DNA of 5,655 nt from Bacteroidota bacterium. Lineage in GTDB: Bacteria > Bacteroidota > Bacteroidia > Chitinophagales > Chitinophagaceae. The translations under genes were made by a program, and so were the position numbers. The notes beneath the pieces are model-generated. The model ran no database searches, was not told the origin of the DNA, and was given only the letters and a program-made list of their open reading frames with translations. Location of the stretch: the NCBI GenBank assembly GCA_028877005.1, contig JAGWPI010000040.1, positions 1 to 5,655 on the forward strand. The letters are read 5' to 3'. Position 1 is the first letter of the stretch. The number at the start of each line of letters is the position of its first letter. Shown in pieces: positions 1 through 5,655 of this stretch.

Positions 1-477
1 CTATTTAATGTATTGTTTTTTATAAATGGAGGGGTTTATATTGCTTTAATAGCACAATACCTCTCTATTCAGGTTTTTTCGTTTTGGTTATTGGTACTAT
101 ATAGTAGCATTTTACTAATCATAATATATGGGGGTAAATTTTTAATATTACTAGCTGCAGGTTGGATTTTTAATGCAAAACAAGCAGCTTCGGCATATAA
201 TTTTATTGTTTTTTTAATTAACAAGGTAGTAGCTATTTTTTTAATTCCCATTATATGGATATTGGCATTTTCTGCAAAATCCTATGCTAACATTGCCTTG
301 CAGATCAGTTTTTTGTTATTGGCCTTTTTATGGTTGTATCGCTTTTTTATTAGTTTATCAACACTTCGAAGAGAGTTGAAAATAAGTGGCTTGCATTTTT
401 TCCTGTACATTTGCGCCGTAGAAATAATACCTGTGTTGTGCATATACAGGCTAATGTTCCAATATTTAGAGAAATAG
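1..477 (+). CDS. DUF4271 family integral membrane protein (5' partial)
   Basis: The reading frame is open from the first base to a TAG at 475-477 (158 residues visible). There is no stop upstream of the TTG at 13, so the gene is cut by the left edge and its start is not visible. The protein is very hydrophobic. I place membrane segments at roughly visible residues 4-21, 26-57 (probably two passes), 69-90, 98-119 and 131-153. A short charged loop (TLRRELK, 121-127) precedes the last one. The C-terminal pattern LHFFLYICAVEIIP (131-144), with a Glu inside the helix, is the signature I associate with DUF4271, a Bacteroidota family often found next to hemD. Its biochemical role is unknown. The stop lies 32 bp before the hemD start on the same strand, which suggests co-transcription. 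Whether it serves tetrapyrrole synthesis or transport is only a guess from position. The family call is from memory of the motif. Confidence 0.82.
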   Translation, partial: LFNVLFFINGGVYIALIAQYLSIQVFSFWLLVLYSSILLIIIYGGKFLILLAAGWIFNAKQAASAYNFIVFLINKVVAIFLIPIIWILAFSAKSYANIALQISFLLLAFLWLYRFFISLSTLRRELKISGLHFFLYICAVEIIPVLCIYRLMFQYLEK

Positions 478-481
478 TTTT

Positions 482-489
482 TAATTTTG
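482..489 (+). promoter_or_regulatory. Possible -7 promoter element for hemD
   Basis: TAATTTTG is an exact match to the Bacteroidota -7 consensus TAnnTTTG. It lies 20 bp before the hemD ATG, which would give a 5' leader of roughly 10-15 nt. I find no good TTG at the -33 position (about 455-465). In AT-rich sequence such an octamer can occur by chance, and hemD may instead be read from the upstream gene's promoter. Confidence 0.3.
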
Positions 490-509
490 TATTCACTTAG
501 TAGAACAGC

Positions 510-1313
510 ATGGCAAAAAAAGCAACTAAAAATTCGAACGTTGTAATCAGTAAACCGGTAAAAAAAATTTTGATTGCTCAGCCAAAACCGGAAAGTGAGA
601 AATCGCCTTATTTTGATATTGAAAAAAAATATCATGTGCAATTTGTTTTCGAACCCTTTATTCGTTTGGAAGGTATTACCGCAAAAGAATTCAGGAAACA
701 GAAAATTGATATTGCAACATTTACTGCCATTATTTTTACCAGTAGGCATGCCATTGACCATTTTTTTCGTATATGCGAGGAAATGAAAGTTTCTATTAGC
801 CAGGATACGAAATATTTTTGCATTACAGAGGCTGTAGCTTTATACTTACAAAAGTTTATTTTATACCGAAAGCGCAAAGTTTTTTATGGTGCTGATGGAA
901 CCAATAAAAGTTTATTTTCTGCTATTAACAAACATAAAGAGAATGAAAGTTTTTTATATGTTTGTAGTGAAAACCAGCAGGATAATGAAATAGTAAACTG
1001 GTTAAAAAACAATCATTGCGAGTTTCAATTAGGATTTATGTACCGTAGTATTAGCAACAATATAAAACCTTTATTTGCCGAGCATAATATTGATATGGTT
1101 TGTTTATTTACCCCAAGTGCCGTTCGTTCCATCTTCGATAATTTCCCGGATTTTCATCAAAACGGAACTTTAATTGGGGCTTTTGGCGGTAATACAGCCA
1201 AAGCAGTGGAAGAAGCAGGACTCACCTTAAACATAAAAGCACCGGATGTTCATATTCCGAGTATGACTGCGGCTATTGAACATTTTTTGGCAACTCATCA
1301 ACCCGTTCAATAA
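510..1313 (+). CDS. hemD: Uroporphyrinogen-III synthase (HemD), Bacteroidota type
   Basis: This cytoplasmic enzyme cyclises hydroxymethylbilane to uroporphyrinogen III, inverting ring D, and so feeds haem and other tetrapyrroles. The 267-residue length is normal for the family. The fold is two alternating alpha/beta domains. The visible markers are KKILIAQPKP at 18-27 (first strand of the core), FTSRHAIDHFF at 76-86, FTPSAVRSIF at 200-209 and GAFGGNTAKAVEEAGL at 223-238. The end, IKAPDVHIPSM (242-252), resembles the family's C-terminal APxxxxPSM region. Tyr178 in MYRS sits where the family has its interdomain Tyr. HemD is poorly conserved in general, but the pattern SPYFD...FEPFIRLEGI (32-55) is typical of the Bacteroidota subgroup. 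Residues 1-17 form a lysine-rich extension before the conserved core. No other ATG or GTG fits better, so I keep the start at 510, which has no Shine-Dalgarno site. It follows the DUF4271 gene by 32 bp and is closed by a terminator at 1358. Confidence 0.9.
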   Translation: MAKKATKNSNVVISKPVKKILIAQPKPESEKSPYFDIEKKYHVQFVFEPFIRLEGITAKEFRKQKIDIATFTAIIFTSRHAIDHFFRICEEMKVSISQDTKYFCITEAVALYLQKFILYRKRKVFYGADGTNKSLFSAINKHKENESFLYVCSENQQDNEIVNWLKNNHCEFQLGFMYRSISNNIKPLFAEHNIDMVCLFTPSAVRSIFDNFPDFHQNGTLIGAFGGNTAKAVEEAGLTLNIKAPDVHIPSMTAAIEHFLATHQPVQ

Positions 1314-1357
1314 ATACAGTTTAACTAGGTTTAAAATTTTCCTTATTTCACATATAT

Positions 1358-1393
1358 AAAGTCCTTTTGTATACAAAAGGGCTTTTGCTTTTT
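1358..1393 (+). terminator. Rho-independent terminator after hemD
   Basis: A 12-bp stem pairs 1358-1369 (AAAGTCCTTTTG) with 1374-1385 (CAAAAGGGCTTT) around a TATA loop. The only departure from Watson-Crick pairing is one T:G wobble (1362/1381). The 3' arm runs into a broken T tract (1383-1386 and 1389-1393). It starts 44 bp after the hemD stop and ends 25 bp before the next ATG, so it separates the DUF4271-hemD unit from the YyaL-like gene. The 5' arm is preceded by an A/T-rich stretch without a mirrored A tract, so it should act mainly in the + direction. Confidence 0.8.
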
Positions 1394-1395
1394 AG

Positions 1396-1404
1396 TAATT
1401 TGCA
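1396..1404 (+). promoter_or_regulatory. Possible promoter element (TAATTTGCA) for the YyaL-like gene
   Basis: TAATTTGCA is one base short of the Bacteroidota -7 consensus TAnnTTTG followed by CA. It lies right after the hemD terminator and 15 bp before the ATG at 1419. The gene needs its own promoter if the terminator is efficient, and there are only 25 bp between them. No -33 TTG lies at the usual spacing; the nearest TTTTG (1365-1369) is inside the terminator stem. This is a positional argument more than a sequence match. Confidence 0.25.
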
Positions 1405-1418
1405 TGTAATAATTTTTT

Positions 1419-3458
1419 ATGTCATACACAAACCGGTTAATACACGAAACCAGTCCATATTTATTGCAACATGCCCATAATCCGGTTGATTGGTATCCAT
1501 GGGGCGAAGCGGCACTTTCAGCAGCCAAACAAAAAAATTTGCCCATATTGGTAAGTATTGGTTACTCAGCTTGTCATTGGTGCCATGTAATGGAAAAAGA
1601 AAGTTTTGAACATGCAGAAACTGCCGCATTTATGAATGCTCATTTTATAAATATTAAAATAGATCGAGAAGAACGTCCCGATTTAGATCATATTTATATG
1701 GATGCCGTGCAAACGTTAACCGGTAGTGGGGGGTGGCCTTTGAATGTTTTTTTAACACCTGATGCTAAGCCATTTTTTGGGGGCACTTATTTCCCCCCTG
1801 AAAGGGCCTATAACAGAATGAGTTGGATGGAAGTATTAATGGCCGTACATACAACTTTTACTGAAAAAAGAATTGAAGTAGAACAGCAAGCCAATCAATT
1901 AACACAGCATATTAAGGCCTCTAATCAATTTGGTATTGCAACAAAAGTTCCACAAGAGTTTCAAACAAATATAGCTGTAACCTTAGTGCAAAATATATTG
2001 CAGGTAGCCGATACCAAATGGGGTGGTTTTGGCAAAGCACCTAAGTTTCCTCAAACCATGGTTATTCGAAATTTGTTACGCCATTACCATCATACCCATC
2101 ATCAACCGGCTTTGCAACAAGCATTATTGAGTATTGACAAAATGATACAGGGGGGAATTTATGACCAAATTGGCGGTGGTTTTGCCAGATATAGTACCGA
2201 TGCCGAATGGTTAGTGCCACATTTCGAAAAAATGTTGTATGATAATGCATTATTGGTAGAATTATTGGCTGAAGCATTCCAAATTACCCAAAATAAAACT
2301 TATAATACAGCACTTATTGAAACAATTAATTGGATAGAAAATAATTTAATGCATACAGACGGTGGTTTTTATACTGCATGGGATGCTGATAGTGAAGGCG
2401 TAGAGGGTAAATATTATATTTGGGAAAAACAAGAAATAGAAAAAATATTAGGCGATGATGCAGCATTATTTTGTGCATTTTATGATGTTACAGCAGCAGG
2501 AAATTGGGAGCATCATAATATTTTATGGGTAAAAGAGCCGGCAACTGTTTTTGCTGAAAAAAGAGGAATATCACCGGAATTATTCGAAAAAAAGTTAAAA
2601 AGTTGGAAACGAATATTGCATAATGAGCGCTTAAAGCGAGTGCCACCGGGTGTAGACAATAAAATTTTATTGGGATGGAATGCCCTTATGATTCATGCTT
2701 TAGGGAAAGCTTATGCGGCCACAGGTATTCAGCATTATTGCGATTTAGCTTTAAAAAGTATACAATTTGTTGAATCTAGTTTTAGCAGGGATGGGCATTG
2801 GTATCATACTACGTCATTAAATTTGGCTACTGCTACTGCATTTTTAGATGATTTGGCCTTTCTTATACAAGCCTACATTACCTTACAGGAAATAACCGGC
2901 AATACAGCCTATTTAATTAAAGCCCAACATCTTACCCAACAGGTAGTGCAGCACTATTCTGATGAAACAAACACCTATTTTTATTATACTGCCTTGCAAC
3001 AAACCGATGTTATTGTTCGAAAAAAAGAAGTCTATGATGGTGCAACCCCTAGCGGTAATGCAGTAATGGCTTATAATTTATGGTATCTATCCGTAATATT
3101 TTACTTGCCGGATTGGGCACAAAGAAGCCAACAAATGATAGCTGGTTTACAAAAAGTAATAATAGAATACCCCACTTCATTTGGGTATTGGGCATTGGTG
3201 TTGCAACACTTTATTTATCCTAATAAAGAAGTGGTATTTACCGGTACAGAAGTTAAAAATTACATTACGCCTTTCTTAAAAATATACTATCCCAATAAAA
3301 TTTTTCAAATTTCTGAAAATTTTAAGGAAGGATTTCCTTTGTTAGCAGGCAAAGAATTTAACTGTAAATCAATGTTTTATGTTTGTGAAAATTATACCTG
3401 TCAATATCCACAGGCAAATTTTGGAAATTTTTTTTCTGAATTTCAATTAAACCATTAA
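1419..3458 (+). CDS. Thioredoxin domain-containing protein, YyaL/SSP411 (SPATA20) family
   Basis: A full-length 679-residue protein; the family is usually 650-750. The N-terminal DUF255 thioredoxin-like domain (about 1-165) opens with the family signature [21 protein letters not shown] (5-25). It carries the CxxC active-site-like motif C52-H-W-C55 in [14 protein letters not shown] and the segment DREERPDLD (82-90). [14 protein letters not shown] (102-115) and GGTYFPP (121-127) complete it. The rest is a predicted alpha/alpha barrel like N-acylglucosamine 2-epimerases and glycosidases. Its markers are [10 protein letters not shown] (202-211), [14 protein letters not shown] (245-258), [10 protein letters not shown] (268-277), [14 protein letters not shown] (320-333), [11 protein letters not shown] (413-423), LDDLA (476-480) and PSGNAV (544-549). 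A C-terminal pair of Cys, C656 and C661, lies in [12 protein letters not shown]. No signal peptide or membrane segment is seen, so it should be cytoplasmic. The family's substrate is not established; disulphide reduction or a sugar-related activity is speculation. The ATG at 1419 has no Shine-Dalgarno site, but the family signature begins at residue 5, which fixes the start. Confidence 0.93.
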   Translation: MSYTNRLIHETSPYLLQHAHNPVDWYPWGEAALSAAKQKNLPILVSIGYSACHWCHVMEKESFEHAETAAFMNAHFINIKIDREERPDLDHIYMDAVQTLTGSGGWPLNVFLTPDAKPFFGGTYFPPERAYNRMSWMEVLMAVHTTFTEKRIEVEQQANQLTQHIKASNQFGIATKVPQEFQTNIAVTLVQNILQVADTKWGGFGKAPKFPQTMVIRNLLRHYHHTHHQPALQQALLSIDKMIQGGIYDQIGGGFARYSTDAEWLVPHFEKMLYDNALLVELLAEAFQITQNKTYNTALIETINWIENNLMHTDGGFYTAWDADSEGVEGKYYIWEKQEIEKILGDDAALFCAFYDVTAAGNWEHHNILWVKEPATVFAEKRGISPELFEKKLKSWKRILHNERLKRVPPGVDNKILLGWNALMIHALGKAYAATGIQHYCDLALKSIQFVESSFSRDGHWYHTTSLNLATATAFLDDLAFLIQAYITLQEITGNTAYLIKAQHLTQQVVQHYSDETNTYFYYTALQQTDVIVRKKEVYDGATPSGNAVMAYNLWYLSVIFYLPDWAQRSQQMIAGLQKVIIEYPTSFGYWALVLQHFIYPNKEVVFTGTEVKNYITPFLKIYYPNKIFQISENFKEGFPLLAGKEFNCKSMFYVCENYTCQYPQANFGNFFSEFQLNH

Positions 3459-3627
3459 TTTGCACTCTCCCTGTTTATCCCTCCTGGAAAATAAATTAGT
3501 AAAAAGAACGTTAAGTAAATGCATCGTTAAACTTTACTCGAAAAAAAATTTAAAGTAAAACTAATTTAACAAAGTAGCATGATCGCTATTTATTGCTATA
3601 TATTTGTCAATATTCTATTAGGAAATT
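3459..3627 (+). other. 169-bp non-coding leader upstream of gldK with small repeats
   Basis: I see no ORF with coding character and no tRNA on either strand. The stretch holds a 9-bp perfect inverted repeat, TAAATTAGT (3492-3500) with ACTAATTTA (3560-3568). AGTAAA occurs three times (3498-3503, 3514-3519, 3554-3559), with one inverted copy, TTTACT (3533-3538), that could pair with the second or third. There is also an A8 run (3541-3548). The arms are AT-only or nearly so and no T tract follows, so this is not a convincing terminator. The stretch may be an operator or mRNA leader for the T9SS operon, or simply AT-rich spacer. Confidence 0.35.
3599..3606 (+). promoter_or_regulatory. Likely -7 promoter element of the gldK operon
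   Basis: TATATTTG is an exact match to the Bacteroidota -7 consensus TAnnTTTG, 21 bp before the gldK ATG. Transcription would start near 3611-3614 and leave a leader of about 15 nt. The expected -33 TTG near 3576-3582 is not present (the sequence there is GCATGAT), so either the -33 box is weak or the match is fortuitous. A short purine run, AGGA (3620-3623), lies 4 nt before the ATG. It is the only Shine-Dalgarno-like site ahead of a gene in this window. Confidence 0.45.
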
Positions 3628-4920
3628 ATGAAGAAGTACCATTATAGTATTTTGCTGGTGTCATTGGTGTCGGTGGGTTTTACTGCCTGTTTTAAAGGGA
3701 AAAGTAAGAGTCCATTAGACGATGGCCAGTTACATGGCGTAGCGCCTGGCGCCGGAAAGAGTATGGGGAAACCGCGTGGAATGGTGTATATACCCCCCGG
3801 CACCTTTCATATGGGCCCAAGCGATGAGGATATTAATTATAATTACACTGCTCGTAATCGGCAAGTGTCTATTCCTGGTTTTTGGATGGATGCTACCGAA
3901 ATTACCAATAACGATTATAGGCAGTTTGTGTATTGGGTGCGTGATTCTTTGGCAGCAAAAGAATTAGGATATTACAAATCATCTGCCGGAGCCACCGGTG
4001 GTGATTCTGCCATTGCTATTGATTGGAATAAAGCACGCACCATTAAATATGATGCTTCTAATTTAGAAAAATTGGGTAATAAGCTCATACTTGCCCCTGA
4101 CAATCGGTTATATGGTAAGCCGGATATTGACCCTAATAAATTATTATATCAAGTAGAAACTTTTAATTTATTTGAAGCTGCAAAACGCGAGAATGCCGGA
4201 CAGCCTCGCAGCAAGTTTATTGTTCGTTATCAAGTACCCATTTATCCGGATACTTTGGTTTGGATGCGCGATTTTTCTTATTCCTATAATGAACCAATGA
4301 CCAAAAGATATTTTGCACATCCAGCATTTGGTAACTATCCGGTTGTAGGTGTTAACTGGAAACAGGCAGTTGCTTTTTGCCACTGGCGTACACATATCCA
4401 AAATGCTGCCTTAGAAAGAAAGAAAATGGCCGTAGAAAGCGATTTTCGTTTACCCAGCGAGGCCGAGTGGGAATATGCAGCAAGGGGAGGAAGAACCAAT
4501 TCAATGTATCCTTGGGGTAACTATTACATTCGCAATAAAAAAGGTTGCCTATTGGCCAACTTTAAGCCGGGGCGTGGTAATTATGCAGAAGATGGTGGTT
4601 TTTACACAGTTCGGGTAGATGCCTATTGGCCCAATGATTATGGTTTATATAACATGGCAGGTAACGTGGCCGAATGGACCAACTCCTACTTTAATGAAAG
4701 TGCCTATAATTTTATGTCTGATATGAGTCCAGATGTTCGCTATGAAGCCAAAGATTCAGATCCTCCTTTAATGCGCAGAAAAGTAGTAAGAGGCGGTAGT
4801 TGGAAAGATGTTGGTTATTTTCTGCAAACCAGCACCCGCACCTTCGAATACCAAGATAGCGCAAAATCTTATATAGGATTTAGGTGCGTAATAGATTTAG
4901 CCCCAAGAATGAAAAAATAA
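3628..4920 (+). CDS. gldK: Gliding motility / type IX secretion lipoprotein GldK
   Basis: GldK (PorK in Porphyromonas) is an outer-membrane-anchored periplasmic lipoprotein. With GldN it forms the large ring of the type IX secretion system. The 430-residue precursor begins with a lipoprotein signal: KK at 2-3, a hydrophobic core at 8-18 and the lipobox FTAC with lipidated Cys21. A formylglycine-generating-enzyme-like (FGE-sulfatase/SUMF1) domain follows from about 50 to 423. Its markers are GMVYIPPGTFHMG (51-63), the DATEITNNDYRQF segment (88-100), VVGVNWKQAVAFCHW (239-253), FRLPSEAEWEYAARGG (273-288), NMAGNVAEWT (342-351), VVRGGSW (386-392) and GFRC (417-420). Residues about 105-230 are an insertion relative to plain FGE proteins, as in GldK/PorK. 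The region after RGGSW (391-416) has no cysteines where true FGE has its catalytic pair, so a structural rather than enzymatic role fits. GldJ is the main alternative, since it shares the fold, but gldL follows directly, so GldK is preferred. Confidence 0.92.
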   Translation: MKKYHYSILLVSLVSVGFTACFKGKSKSPLDDGQLHGVAPGAGKSMGKPRGMVYIPPGTFHMGPSDEDINYNYTARNRQVSIPGFWMDATEITNNDYRQFVYWVRDSLAAKELGYYKSSAGATGGDSAIAIDWNKARTIKYDASNLEKLGNKLILAPDNRLYGKPDIDPNKLLYQVETFNLFEAAKRENAGQPRSKFIVRYQVPIYPDTLVWMRDFSYSYNEPMTKRYFAHPAFGNYPVVGVNWKQAVAFCHWRTHIQNAALERKKMAVESDFRLPSEAEWEYAARGGRTNSMYPWGNYYIRNKKGCLLANFKPGRGNYAEDGGFYTVRVDAYWPNDYGLYNMAGNVAEWTNSYFNESAYNFMSDMSPDVRYEAKDSDPPLMRRKVVRGGSWKDVGYFLQTSTRTFEYQDSAKSYIGFRCVIDLAPRMKK

Positions 4921-5043
4921 AACCTTAAATAGTAGCAAATTCATTGATTACAATTCTATAATTTTTACGGATACTACTGGCGATTGTTTCGCAGAAAGTA
5001 TTCTATTAACCCAAACCCAGTAAAACTTTAAATTTTCGTAATT
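4921..5043 (+). other. 123-bp spacer between gldK and gldL
   Basis: No coding potential, clear hairpin terminator or exact TAnnTTTG promoter was found. Two weak near-matches exist: TATAATTTTT around 4957-4966, and TAAATTTT at 5029-5036, which lies only 7 bp before the gldL ATG. Short complementary pieces, such as AGTAG 4931-4935 with CTACT 4974-4978, are at chance level. Read-through from gldK into gldL is the simplest reading, with the spacer perhaps hosting a processing site or secondary promoter. Confidence 0.4.
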
Positions 5044-5655
5044 ATGGCAGCAAAAATTCCTCCTCAGGTAAGTAAATGGTTCGATGTTGGTGTATCAGTT
5101 GGTGCAGCAGTGGTAATCTTCGGTGCACTGCAGAAAATTTTGCATACCCCCATTGCAGATGTAATGTTGAAAGTAGGTTTAACCACAGAGGCATTAATCT
5201 TTTTAGGATATGGTATACTTTATGTAATATTTCCTTATATGGATGACCATGAGGTACATATTCCTGGTGCCAAAGTTCCTGTAGGTAACCCTGCTTTACA
5301 AACCATGGAAAAAATGTTGTTAGAAGCCGATATTACCCCTGCAAACTTAAGCAAGCTAAGTGCAGGTTTTCAAAAATTAGGAACTACTGTAGAAAAAATG
5401 GGCGAGATTGGCGATGTGGTAAAATCAACAGGTGATTTTAGTGCTAAAGCAAAAGAAGCAGCAGGCGCCTTAGGAACCATTTCAGGGGCTGTTAATCAAA
5501 CTACCGCATCACTTTCATCTTTTAATGCAGCTGCAGAAAATACCAAGCAATTCCATACACAAGTTCAGGTACTAACCAAAAACTTAACCTCTTTAAATAC
5601 CATTTATGAATTGGAATTACAAGAAAGTAATAATCATTTAAAAGTATTGAATCAG
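5044..5655 (+). CDS. gldL: Type IX secretion / gliding motor protein GldL (3' partial)
   Basis: GldL (PorL) is the inner-membrane subunit that, with GldM, forms the proton-motive-force-driven motor of T9SS and gliding. The frame is open from ATG 5044 to the right edge (204 codons, no stop), so the C-terminus is missing. Two transmembrane helices are visible at about 13-33 (VGAAVVIFGALQKIL) and 43-65 (VGLTTEALIFLGYGILYVIF). They carry K31, H34 and E49, which line up with the conserved charged residues reported as functionally important in Flavobacterium GldL (alignment from memory). After the acidic segment MDDHEVHIPG (66-75) comes a long cytoplasmic helical region. From about 84 on it is rich in Ala, Thr, Ser, Leu and Lys, with LSKLSAGFQKLG (102-113) and TKNLTSLNTIYELELQ (181-196), as is typical of GldL. 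There is no Shine-Dalgarno site, and the start is set by TM1 beginning at about residue 13. gldM and gldN are expected downstream, outside this window. Confidence 0.93.
   Translation, partial: MAAKIPPQVSKWFDVGVSVGAAVVIFGALQKILHTPIADVMLKVGLTTEALIFLGYGILYVIFPYMDDHEVHIPGAKVPVGNPALQTMEKMLLEADITPANLSKLSAGFQKLGTTVEKMGEIGDVVKSTGDFSAKAKEAAGALGTISGAVNQTTASLSSFNAAAENTKQFHTQVQVLTKNLTSLNTIYELELQESNNHLKVLNQ

Noticed and set aside
13..477. TTG at 13 as the start of the first gene
   Set aside because: The frame is open to the window edge with hydrophobic coding sequence before the TTG, and DUF4271 proteins are longer than 154 residues, so the gene is treated as 5' partial.
282..877. Minus-strand frames at 282-761 and 632-877 and a + frame at 574-786
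   Set aside because: They overlap the well-supported DUF4271 and hemD genes in other frames and show no recognisable domain; they are by-products of AT-rich coding sequence.
1343..2277. Minus-strand frames at 1343-1546, 1417-1629 and 2062-2277
   Set aside because: They lie antisense to the YyaL-like gene and translate to sequences without family features.
3531..3570. Hairpin in the gldK leader as a terminator of the YyaL-like gene
   Set aside because: The stem is only about 6 bp of mostly A:T pairs with a loop of about 15 nt, and no T tract follows it.
3776..4401. A + frame at 3776-3967 and a minus frame at 4168-4401
   Set aside because: Both are inside gldK, whose frame is continuous and has all domain motifs.
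3628..4920. Active sulfatase-modifying or ergothioneine-type (EgtB/PvdO) enzyme
   Set aside because: The fold fits, but the FGE catalytic cysteines are absent, a lipobox is present and gldL follows, so GldK is the better call.
4943..4954. Small inverted repeat ATTG-ATTA-CAAT after gldK as a terminator
   Set aside because: A 4-bp AT-rich stem without a T tract is at chance level.
1..5655. CRISPR arrays, tRNA or rRNA genes, insertion sequences, phage or defence genes
   Set aside because: No regular repeats, cloverleaf-like sequence, transposase motifs or terminal inverted repeats were seen on either strand; the window is ordinary core chromosome.

Overview
The window looks like a chromosomal segment from a member of the Bacteroidota, most likely a Chitinophagaceae/Chitinophagales-like bacterium; the class-level call is inference. 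The evidence is an AT-rich sequence, an almost complete lack of Shine-Dalgarno sites, two exact matches to the Bacteroidota -7 promoter element TAnnTTTG just ahead of genes, and genes restricted to this phylum (a DUF4271 membrane protein, gldK and gldL). All supported genes lie on the + strand.

Layout: (1) 1-477 is the 3' part of a DUF4271 multi-pass membrane protein, cut by the left edge. (2) 510-1313 is a Bacteroidota-type uroporphyrinogen-III synthase (hemD), 32 bp downstream and probably coupled to it, with a possible promoter of its own at 482-489. A strong intrinsic terminator at 1358-1393 closes this unit. (3) 1419-3458 is a complete 679-residue YyaL/SSP411 (SPATA20)-type protein with an N-terminal thioredoxin-like domain (CHWC) and a C-terminal alpha-helical barrel. 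(4) A 169 bp non-coding leader (3459-3627) carries small repeats and a -7 promoter match. (5) 3628-4920 is gldK, the FGE-fold lipoprotein of the type IX secretion system (T9SS) and gliding machinery. (6) After a 123 bp gap, gldL (5044 to beyond the right edge) encodes the inner-membrane motor subunit. gldM and gldN would be expected beyond the window.

Functionally there are three modules: haem/tetrapyrrole synthesis (hemD with its DUF4271 partner), a stand-alone thioredoxin-like protein of unproven function, and the start of the T9SS core operon. In the last, GldK belongs to the outer-membrane-associated periplasmic ring (with GldN), and GldL, with GldM, forms the proton-driven inner-membrane motor. 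I see no mobile element, CRISPR array, tRNA, rRNA or clear new system. The less explained parts are the intergenic leaders, the divergent active site of GldK and the neighbourhood itself.
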